A stretch of 64,000 nucleotides of DNA, taken from the NCBI GenBank assembly GCA_014607495.2, contig CP053148.1, forward strand, positions 17,236,001-17,300,000, read 5' to 3'. The translations under genes were made by a program, and so were the position numbers. Below the pieces are notes generated by a model. It did not search any database. It was not told the DNA's origin and saw nothing but the letters and a program-made list of their open reading frames with translations. This document shows positions 54,301 through 64,000 of this stretch, piece by piece. The stretch's first letter is position 1; every line of letters begins with the position of its first letter. This DNA comes from Carposina sasakii (taxonomy: Eukaryota > Arthropoda > Insecta > Lepidoptera > Carposinidae).

Positions 54301-56320
54301 AAGACATTTTTTGGAAATTTCGCCAAATGATAAAAATATTACTTAGGTACTTATATATTTGTTCAGATATAAACGTTTAAACCAGTGTTTGTGAAACAGT
54401 ATACCAAGACAAATTCATTGTTACCTAATCATCCTCTTTATGTTGAAAACTTGAGCTCACTTTTACACTTAACCTGCCAGGCCATCCCATTTAAGAGGTT
54501 ACCTTAGAGTACTTTAATTTCTTTTCTTCGCATTTTCTTACTTTATTATTAAGTATACCATCCCTACACTACACACATATTAGTTCACTTTTAACAACTT
54601 CAATAAATTTTCATTTCATTTTCACTTAATCCCGTAGCTTATCTACGATATTTATTTATTTCGAGACAACGTTTCTCCATGAATTGTTGTCATTTAAAGG
54701 CACGTTTAGACAGAAATGAATTGATAAGTATCATATTTTCATGCCCTTATAATACGAGTAGTTATACCCGAATATATTAATTGTGCCCAAAAACGGCGGC
54801 AGACTCACCCCTTACCACGTGGGATTTAATAGGCCAACTGGCGAAAAGTGGGTGTGTAAATTGCACACTTCTGCCCAACCTCTTTGGGGGATAATGGGCA
54901 TGACTATAATATACATGTATGTATAATAATTTGGCTTTATAAAATAGTAAAAAAAATAATTGTGTCATATAAAATGACTTACCTAACAAAACAACGAACA
55001 ATCACGCTCATCAACTTTTTTTTTATTATAACTACTTACTCGTAGATCTAGCCTTTGATTGCAAGTTCATTCGAGTGAACTTTTCCGTTCTCATAATAAA
55101 TGCGGAAGTTTGTCTCTGTACTGCAAAGTGTCTCTCTCTGTCTGTACTTCATTTTTGTACTGCAAAGCGTCAGTGTTGAACTTAACCGTGGCAGGACAAA
55201 GGTCACTTTTAATATCCGGAGTTTAGGGCTCTTTTATTGAAACCGGAGAGTTTCAAATAAAAAATGTATTTATTTGGATTACGACTGTTGCGGTTTAAAT
55301 GAATATTTATGTACATGCAATTTTATTTTATTTTAAAAAACAAAGACATGATAATGCACATGAAAAATCGGCACGATACCTATAGATGTAATATAAACTC
55401 AAATAATTATATCAGAGCATATATTAAATAAATCTTATAATTCTAATATGTATTACAAACCCGCTTCTTAACTTGAAACTGTTGCAGTAGGTATCTGTCA
55501 AAATTGGTTAATGTTTAGCCCCATATAGCTTAACAAAAGTTTTGTAATACGATAATTAAATACATAGTCATATCTAGAAACACACCACAGAAAATTTAAT
55601 ACTATGTAAAGTCTACCGGCATAGCGCTCGGAAGGCTGTCACTCTCCTGCTAAGTTTTTACCAGAAAACCAGGTCAATCTCCTGATCACTAGAACTTTTA
55701 ACAAAAATTGTTTCATTGTAGGTGTGTAAGTTTGTTAGTACAAAGATTATATGAAAGGACAAAATTAAGTTTACTTTTAAAAAAGTTAAGTAAATATGGG
55801 GTTATTACGGTTATCTGGGAAAATGATTATATTTTGTTTTATGGCTATTATTGGTGTCATGCTCTCCAGCAGAGCGAACTTCATAAGGTCGAAAGTGTAT
55901 TTTTAAAATGAGTTCATTGATTAGGAACAGTCAAGTCAGGTTGTGTATATGAATTAATCTTTTTACATGAACACATCCTTACAAGATTTGATAAAACTGT
56001 TTCGTAACATACAGGAACCTATCATTTATTTACTATCGTATAGCATACTTATGGGGACCGGTTCGAAATGTGGTAAACTAACGTTCGTACATACTTATCG
56101 GATTTTATTTGAATACCTGGCTAAGTACCTGAACAAGGTACATACCAATAAAACAACTCTTGTTTTCTTTATATGAACACTGGTTAAATTATAACACTGA
56201 GAAATTATTTATTCAGCATTTACAAAGGATTCACAATACAGCCAAGTAAAAAAACACTATGCTAAAATACCCAGTTCAGCATACAGCTGCAGACCAAAAC
56301 AGATGGTCTCGTATAGGTGT
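54301..56320. other. AT-rich intergenic; one short repeat
   Basis: 54825-54905 carries the 'gcgaaaagtgggtgtgtaaattgcacacttctgcc' unit. Otherwise nothing recognised. Confidence 0.4.
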
Positions 56321-56705
56321 ACAAAATGATTTTTGGTCGTCAACGTTCCCGAAAACTACGGAATCTCCTCATCATCACGATCATTTTTCACGATCATACT
56401 CGTACCTGGGAAGTGTCTGGTTTTCAAAATATTAGGGTCCAAAGTTGAGTAAATAGACTGCGTTTTTCTTCATAAATGCAGATTGACGCGTGTAGCAAGA
56501 GTATTTCACGAGAAATAATTAATATCTGTCTATGAAAAAACTAGCATAAACACTGACAACTATAAATTTCGCCCGATCAAGTAATTAAAAAAATGTTTTC
56601 AAAAATATTTACATCGTTTCCTAGCATTTTTTTTGGCATAAACTTACTTTATTTGATGTAAAGAGTACGTACCCTTCGTTACGGATGGCAACGAAAAAAC
56701 ACCTG
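56321..56705 (-). mobile_element. MITE family B, inverted
   Basis: 'acaaaatgatttttggtcgt' to 'ggcaacgaaaaaacacctg'. Its right TA is shared with the next MITE. Confidence 0.88.
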
Positions 56706-56711
56706 TATATA

Positions 56712-56970
56712 CAGGGTGTAACAGAAAGGGTATGTTAAGCGAAAAGCTGTATAAATAGCCCACTATAGAGAACCTATTTCCAAAATTTGAAACACGAAAT
56801 CACATTTTAATTTTTAAGATTGTATGAAAATTCCTGAGATATTTAAAAATTCTCCATACTATCGGGAAAAATAAACATGTGATTTCGGATCTCAAATTTT
56901 GTGGATAGGTTCTCTATAGTGGGCTATTTACATAGCTTTTCGATTAACATACCCTTTTTGTTACACCCTG
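56712..56970. mobile_element. MITE family A, full length, abutting MITE B
   Basis: CAGGGTGTAACAGAAAGGGT ... ACCCTTTTTGTTACACCCTG with TA flanks, the cleanest family A ends in the window. Confidence 0.9.
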
Positions 56971-57169
56971 TATAATTCAAATTTGCAATACGGTAACTAC
57001 ACAAATGCAAACCACAAGCTATTTCAACAATTAACATGTTAATAGGTAAATGTACCTCTACCTATGCGAGAGCAGTAACATTCAAATTTCGATTAATAAT
57101 TCACATTAATCGAAATGCGGGCCCATCTTGTTTCCGCGCGTCTAATGTTAGTTCCTGTACTGATGCGGG

Positions 57170-57335
57170 GCTCCACTAGAATACATCAGCTGCATCTCCT
57201 TCCGCGCATGTCGTAAAAGTCGACCGAGGAATTTAGAGGCGTACTTATGCTATGCGAAACGTGGCCGAATACAATCTCCTTTGAGATCCAGCGGCTATTG
57301 GCTACCTCATTTTCGGAAACACAGCCGTGTTTATA
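57170..57335 (+). repeat. Family H repeat
   Basis: 'ccactagaatacatcagctg', 'gcgcatgtcgtaaaagtcga' and 'cggaaacacagccgtg' in order; MITE B inserted at its end. Confidence 0.65.
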
Positions 57336-57740
57336 CAGGTTGTTTTTTCGTTGCCACCCTTAACTAACCCTTATACATCAAAATTTCATGTTCAAAAAAG
57401 TTTTTCAAAAAAGTTCATGCCAAAAAAATGCTGGGAAACGATGTAATGTTTTTTTTTTTTTACAAAATTTTTTAATTACTTGATCGGGCGAAATTTATAG
57501 TGTCCAGTGTCTATGCCAGTTTTTTCATAGACAGATATTAATTATTATTACTCGTGAAAAAATCTGGCTACGCGCGTCTATGTGCATTTATGCAGTAAAA
57601 CGCAGTCTATTTACTCAACTTTGGACCCTAATATCTTGGGAACCAGACACTTCCCAGGTATGTTTCCATGGAGAAAAATGATCGTGACGATAAGGAGATT
57701 CCGTAGTTTTCGGGAATGTGAACGACCAAAAATCACTCTG
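57336..57740 (+). mobile_element. MITE family B, full length
   Basis: CAGGTTGTTTTTTCGTTGCC at the start and CGACCAAAAATCACTCTG at the end, TA flanks; small internal rearrangement near 57380-57420. Confidence 0.88.
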
Positions 57741-58224
57741 TATAACAAACCTAAATACCTACATGAGAATAGCATAGGCTTATAATTAGACGCATAGGCA
57801 GACATTAGCAAAACTAGTGCTAGTGATAATCTTTTAGATTTCCTATTTTAAAATCATATAGATAAATATCAATTCGATAGGTATATTGTGTGTACCAGCG
57901 GACGCGATCATACTTACCTATTTGTACAAACTGCACGAATCGTTGTATTCTCGCTCGCTTATGTAACTTAACGAATACCGAACGAATTTTAATTTAAAAC
58001 TATTTCATCCAACATACGCATATTATCACGCTTAATATTATTATATGTAAAAATTTTAACTTCCAGTTTATAAATTTATTTAATACATACTTACTTAGTT
58101 AATATTATCAACAGCAACAAATAAATATAATATATGGTTCTAAGATGAATGAATGTACAATAGTGACCCTATTAGTAGTAACTACTACAGTACTATTACA
58201 GGTGGCAAGTGACAGATACATACA
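57741..58224. other. AT-rich intergenic, nothing recognised
   Basis: No gene seen. Confidence 0.4.
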
Positions 58225-58335
58225 TTAATCACGCCTTTATCCCTTACGGGGTAGGCAGAGCACCAAGGCCGATAGAACCACATGGTGCCACTCTGACCAA
58301 TTTTGAGGGTAAAGTTGAGATGTACAAGGACAATA
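58225..58335 (-). repeat. SINE-like repeat (inverted copy of 41863-41997)
   Basis: 'atcacgcctttatcccttac', 'gcagagcaccaaggc' and 'gttgagatgtacaag' in order. Confidence 0.65.
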
Positions 58336-58784
58336 TGTTTTTTTTTTAAGTTGCTCTCAAATATTGTGTAATATTAAATTAAGTACAAACATCATGATTT
58401 GTTTCGCGAAAATTAATATTTTATAAAAAAAAACCATAATTATGTTTGTTAGACTAACCTGGGATAGATAGGATCAACAAAGACGCAAATCCAAAAAAAG
58501 CAGAGAAAAGCAAGGCCCTAGTGTGATTAAGTGACCAATGAAGTGCTTTTAAATTATAAATAGAATAGAAAATGTGAAAATACGCTTAATATTAAATAAA
58601 GAACTGACAAATGAATAAACCAAAATAGTTATAGGTAAGACTTTTTTATACTATATCCAATGTAATCCATAAAACAAAAATTATACTTAGGGCCATTGTT
58701 TAATTACTTATATTTAACATCTGTAACACTATAGCATTTTTGACGATTTTTCAAATCGTATTTATGACGTTTTTTCAACTTACG

Positions 58785-59060
58785 ATGATGATGATATCCG
58801 ACCGTATTTCGGCCAAGGCGACCAATCTCTACAGAGATTGGCCAGGTACGCAGGAGATATTATAGTGCACAAGTATGTGCGCAAACACAGATGTACTCTC
58901 TATTCCCTCACTTTCATAGTCCGATGGGACGGAAAGCCGTCACGACCGGAGAGAGATCAGGCGCAGGACCAACAGTTTTACGTGCTTTCCGAAGCACGAG
59001 CTAAGTGACAATTTATCTTTACATGAAATAAATTCATTGGTACAGGCCCGTGACTGAGAT
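58785..59060 (-). mobile_element. tRNA-derived SINE family S
   Basis: The same body as 36843-37241, slightly fuller in the middle ('ggaaagccgtcacgaccgga'). The tRNA-like head is cut off after 'gactgagatcgaac'. Confidence 0.72.
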
Positions 59061-59924
59061 CGAACTTATAGTATAGTAACTATTGATCAAACAACTAGTA
59101 GTATGTTTGTTTACTGACCGCTCGCATACATGTCAAAGATATTATTATTACGATCATGGCGGGCTATTACGTAGGCTGCGACACGTGCCTACCGACACCT
59201 ACGCTTACCTTCGAAATTTCTCCTAGAATCTGTGTAAAAACAAACGTGAGTTATCCAGCAGGCCTGTTATCTATCTTTTTTGCCAGTTCGTAGTGATTAT
59301 TATTTACTAAAACTTAATGAATCACATGGTCACCTGGTCGTCTCTATTTATCCAGGTTTACAGGAGTTGCAGTGGCGGGAATGAGTGGTGGGAAAATGCC
59401 GGTTACTAATGGTCCCGTAGTAGCTTACAGGCTTCGTTGCTTTACCTACTATCGGATCCTAACAAGACAATTGGTTCACGTTTGTTATGGTAAACACGTG
59501 CTGGGGTATCTACTCAATGAACCTACTTTTAAGCAACGCCCATTTCCTCAATTTGATTGCATAAAGTTATTCTCTATTATACGCGTGCCACTAACCGGAT
59601 AAGGTAACTTACAAATTATTTAATTATGTTAATAAACTTGGGCATTCCGACAACAAAACTAAATGGCTAATAAAACTAGAAGTGCTGATGCGGTACTTCA
59701 TTAGAATACATCAACTTGTATCTCTTTCTATGGTAAGAGTCGACTAAATCACTGATAAGCCGATATAGCGACTAAAACGAGCGCCCCGTGCAATTGGCGC
59801 AGGAAGCACACGTTACGGATAATCAAATTGACAAAGCAATTCCTGCAAGTGAATAACACCAATGTAATGGTATTTGTTCAGCATTTCAGTATTTTCCTGG
59901 CTGTCACTCACACCCTGTGTACGC
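59061..59924. other. Intergenic; a family H scrap near 59695-59760
   Basis: The ORF at 59372-59602 has no recognisable features. Confidence 0.4.
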
Positions 59925-60180
59925 GATGTAACTGAAGGGTTATGTTAACCGAAAATCGATGTGCATAGCCCGTTATAAGGAGCGTACACACAAAAAATTC
60001 AAATTCGAAATCACATTTTTTTTTCAGATTAAATGGAGAATTCCTTAACAACTCAAGTATGTTCATACAATCTTGAAAAATAAACAAATAATTTCGAGTC
60101 TAAAATATGAAATAAATAAAATACGTTCTCTATAGTGGACCATAGCATTTCGCTTAACATACCCCTTCTGTTACATCCTG
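59925..60180. mobile_element. MITE family A, degenerate
   Basis: 'gatgtaactgaagggttatg' at the left and 'cgcttaacataccccttctg' then TTACATCCTG at the right; about 255 bp. Confidence 0.75.
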
Positions 60181-62794
60181 TAGAACGTAGGCGTAGGTAT
60201 ATTAGGCGAAATTTGTAAACCGTTCTGTGGGGTCGCTTCTATTGAATAGATTGATTGGTCTTCGGATATACCATATATAGGTAGAATGCATAGGCTTTCT
60301 CGTAGGGCCTTTCTAAACCTATAGACTAAGTATAAGCTATCCACAGTTTAATTTGACAGATATTCCGTATATTTTTGTGTCAAAAGTCACGTATAACCAG
60401 GGATATAACCGTTATAACTTTACGCCTTTCCTACCTGATCTTTCAGTAGAGGTAAAGTCGTCTGTCCCCAGAAGGCGTCATCAATTACAAATTTATGCCC
60501 GGCAGAGACATAAGACTAGGCGAAAATTCCGCATCTTCTGCTCCGAGATTATATTAATTAAAGTGTTAATATAACAAATTGGTTGCTAGAGAACTTATAA
60601 TTCTATGTGTAATACATATACGGATAGTATCCACCTGTCACAAGGGAAAAACAAAGGGGTTTAAAATAATATAGCTCCCCAAAAAGATTTCAATGAAATT
60701 GAACTTTTTTCCCTGTCTGTCCGTTAGTATAGGTAAAAGTCGATATTCCAGTTTTCAGAATTTCCAGAGTATTGTATTCCGTCAGAAATGTATTGACAGT
60801 GTATTCCTACGGTGCACTGCGTTTATTGAGCTACATTCAATGCTGCCTTTAATTTTGTATACCTATCGGCCGGTATTGGAATATTCGAAATACTCGTAGC
60901 ATTTGTTAATTATAAAGCTTAAACTAAATTGTTAGGTCAATAGCTGGGTTTTGGGGGAAACAATTTGGCTTCCATCACGTTGTCTTCTTAATTAATTAGA
61001 TTCAGTTATATTAGAACTGTTAACATTATGTAACAATGTGCGAGCCGAGAGAGCGAAGTAAGCATGTCGCAGGTGCGGGACGTAGCGTTAGAAAAAGTGT
61101 GCGAATTTTACATACTCGTACATACCGTCAAGCCCACTATCTCTAAAAGACGTTGGCTTGGGCAGCAGTGTGCAAATTACACACTCACTTTTCACCAGTT
61201 AGCCTAGGTGAGCCTGCCGCCGCTTTTCGGGAACAAATACTACAATCTAGCTACCGGATGAATGAAGGAAATATTCCCGAGTCATTCTAAATAGGTATTT
61301 TAAGCCAAGTGAATCATCATCAAAAATGCAGCATTTCCACAATAAAATCCTTTCCAATTCAATTAGTGTATCTAACTAAAGTATCAGCACTTGTGCCAAA
61401 ACTTTGTAGATGGTTAAAATTAAATGTTCACAAATGAAAATTGAAGTTCCCAATATTGCAAAATCGAGTTTCACATTATGCGTAAAGCGTACATTCAAGT
61501 GCGCTTGACGACCGGCATGGCTAATCGAATAATCGTTGATCGAATCATAGCCAAATTTTTGGAATACATACTTAGGTAAATTCTGTAGTAACAGTAAAGT
61601 TACATGGAATGTTAAATCTGTATCATATTATTGTCTATGATTTTCATCCATTTATGTTAACTATGTTTATGTTGTGTGTAGAGTATATCTGTCCGTGGGG
61701 ATCGTAAGAGGCGATTGAGTATTTCAAGTTTTTGGCAGCATTTGATTGCTTGTTTTACATTGATGGAAATAAATCAAATAAGTACATAATTCCTAGTCTA
61801 AATATATTATACCTATGTATACATATAAAGTCACTGCATACAAAAATGATTGAATGGGTTATTTTATGAAACGGACTTAAGTAAAGTGCATAACTTATGA
61901 CCAATGAACACGCTGTAAAGTGACATAATTTTTTACAGCATTACGTGAATGATGCAAAGTGTGCAAGTGCAATTCCGCATCGTTATGGACAGGAAGATCC
62001 ACGGAGGAAGCTGTCAGTGGAGATGCGTGAAGCGGAGCCACAAAACGGACCCAGGACAGAACTAAGATGCTTTGCAAATTCTAGAACACGTTATCGAAGT
62101 TTCACACAATGGTTGAAATTATTGATTTATAAATTATTGAGTATTGAGTATTGAAATATGTAGGTACCTACATATATGGACCAACCAATAAATGCGCTTC
62201 TCTTTTCACCACCACACGCGATTAGATATTGCTGCGATCGTCAATTTAGCCTACGAAGCGCGGTATGAACCAATCATGGAAGTAAAAAAAGTAACTTAGT
62301 TTCTCCATCGATAGAGTTCATCGTATATGAAGCCTTCATTTAGCTCGTTCGTAATTAGTGAAAATTTGACGATAACGAACGTCAAGGCGAAACGTTGTTA
62401 CCTAAGTTCTGTGGGGCGAGCACGAAGTTCTTATTTGACAGATCATAACGTAATCGTCGTGGAAGTAAAATCTATTAAATTTTGTTAATAAGTAATGTAG
62501 TTATACACAAAGTGTGCTACTTACACCGTCATTGAAAGAAACTCTCGTGAAATGTGACCAAAAAATTGTTAAAAAGTTCGTGCTATATTTTGGCTGACAT
62601 TACAGCCGCCCGTCACCTGCGCGTCAAAAAAAATATTGCTATGAAAAAACAAAGAAAAGATTGTAATGCCTCCTCCTTGATGTATTCTCAGTGGAAAGAC
62701 CCGTAACAAAAGTAAACACCGGTAAACGATAATAGTAGGTACAGCTCATAGTTTCGTATGGTCATGCTTTGTTGTTCTAATTACTAGGTCACAT
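60181..62794. other. Intergenic; one short repeat
   Basis: 61110-61205 is an inverted copy of the 'gcacacttctgcccaa / aaaagtgggt' unit. A (+) open stretch at 61945-62154 is unassigned. Nothing else supported. Confidence 0.4.
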
Positions 62795-63060
62795 CATCAT
62801 CAGCCTATTCCAGTCCACTGCTGGATGTGGACCTCCCCAGAGTATGACTCAATTTCCCATTTTTGCCATCCAGCCTCCCTCTTCAAGTAATCGATCCATC
62901 TGGCCGGAGAGCGTCCATACGAGTATGCTACGCTTTCCGAGGTCTCCATTCAAGACCCGCCAACTTCACCGTCCATCGGTTCTACAACAGATGTGACCAG
63001 GGGGCCAATTCTCGAAAAGTCTGGAGTTGGAACGAAGCCGAAACGGAACCGTTGTAGATG
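62795..63060. repeat. LINE-derived repeat ('cagtccactgctggatgtgg')
   Basis: 'cagcctattccagtccactg' and 'gacctccccagagtatgact' resemble the LINE/SINE tail at 25858-26062; 62900-63060 continues as unassigned GC-richer sequence. Confidence 0.45.
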
Positions 63061-63890
63061 CTCAGAATAAAGTAATAATTACTTTACGGTGACGTAATGA
63101 GACACCTTACAGCACGAAACAGATATTTGATTTTTTTCTCACACTCGCGACCGATGCGTGCTAAAATATACCTTATTATTACTCAAGCGGTAAGTATATA
63201 TTGCTTCGTAACAACATTTTAAAGGTAACCACGTTTCGTTAACGGTTCGTTAGTGGTTGCGTTTCAGCTCAAATTTTTTAAAGATTGTCACCCTCTTCCC
63301 ATTCATTTGTGCTTCGCGCAATACGTACTTTTCTTTTTACCCACTCCCATATCAAAAACTAACCAAAACAATTTAAAAAATAATGTATAAAAATAATGTA
63401 GTGTACTTGTATTAGGCTCCTTCATTTGTTCTACAAAGACCTCAACAAGACAGTTAGCAGTGCTTTCTGCACATAGCCTTCGTTGGTATATAGTGATGGA
63501 TGATAATGAAGTTTATGCATTACTACAAAAATACAAAATCTTTCCTCTTTATAATAATAGTATAGACACTTACTCCCCTATCACTGTGACTTGTTTCGTC
63601 GGTCTCTGAATGTGTAACTACTAAACAAATAAAAAATATTTTCTTTAATTCTATATGTACACTATCCCAACTCCTCTCGTGTTTAGTTTACACAGTACCC
63701 TCATATATATGCCAAAGAAGTTTGGCTCTAAGTTCCTGCTAGTTCAAGAGCAGTTCTATTTCCGAAGAGACCAATTGATCTTTAGTTCTCTCTTTATGCA
63801 CAAAGTTGTGTCGATGCCGTGGTGGAAGTGCAACTAGCAGAATTGGCGAGCAGCACCGTGTGTAATTTCACACCATTTGGATTTATTTAT
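63061..63890. other. AT-rich intergenic, nothing recognised
   Basis: No gene seen. Confidence 0.4.
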
Positions 63891-63892
63891 TA

Positions 63893-64000
63893 ACTAGCTG
63901 TTGCCTGCGACTTCGTCCGCGCGTTATTCGATTATTGTATGGTGGTGCCACCTACTGCAATAAAAAGTAGCCTATGTCCTTTTTCGGGCTCTAGACTATT
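63893..64000 (-). mobile_element. Helitron-type end, runs off window
   Basis: 'CTAGctgttgcctgcgactt' then 'cgtccgcg' and 'aaaaagtagcctatgtcctt', as in other copies read on minus. Confidence 0.5.

Overview
The window is nuclear DNA of an insect, almost certainly a lepidopteran (moth or butterfly). Three things point there: AT-rich intergenic DNA packed with short non-autonomous elements (TA-flanked MITEs with CAGGG ends, Helitron-like ends with a GCGGACG/CGTCCGC hairpin followed by CTAG, tRNA-derived SINEs, RTE- and Jockey-like LINE scraps); coding sequence broken into short exons; and insect gene families. There are no operons, ribosome binding sites or CRISPR arrays. Gene density is low and roughly half or more of the window is recognisable repeat.

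Bases 1-16801 are a tandem direct duplication with a unit of about 10.36 kb. The window opens about 4 kb inside copy 1, which runs to 6444; copy 2 runs from 6445 to 16801. The head-to-tail junction lies inside a MITE that is truncated in copy 1 and complete in copy 2. Each unit carries an intronless Ubc12/UBE2M-like (NEDD8 E2) gene: the 3' part at 2-220 and a full copy at 10210-10716. Each unit also carries the terminal exon of a CRAL-TRIO (Sec14-like, alpha-tocopherol-transfer-protein-like) gene, at 2082-2342 and 12373-12633. Copy 2 contains a dead Ty3/gypsy-type retrotransposon (gag, protease, partial RT) split by a SINE with a 13-bp target site duplication. The other CRAL-TRIO exons must lie left of the window.

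Bases 19924-27926, minus strand, hold a gene that single-ORF scanning misses. It is a transmembrane peptidoglycan recognition protein (PGRP-LC/LA-like receptor) in at least four exons, 27732-27926, 26276-26466, 21562-21697 and 19924-20117. All splice phases match and the last exon ends in a stop. The usual amidase zinc ligands are not recognisable, so a recognition or signalling role is inferred. Its introns are full of repeats. Exons 5' of 27926 were not found.

Bases 28000-45200 hold no recognisable host gene, only repeats: Helitron-like ends, an RTE-type RT fragment, two adjacent SINEs, a long tRNA-derived SINE and a GC-rich repeat.

Bases 45277-46527, minus strand, encode a secreted protein with an Asp/His-rich segment followed by two blocks of Trp/Lys octapeptide repeats, probably an extracellular structural or cuticle-associated protein. 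A GATA-site cluster lies upstream. The rest, to 64000, is repeats and AT-rich DNA with no gene I can support.

The three host genes (neddylation E2, lipid-transfer protein, PGRP receptor) plus the Trp/Lys protein do not form a pathway. Their proximity looks like ordinary insect gene order loosened by transposons.
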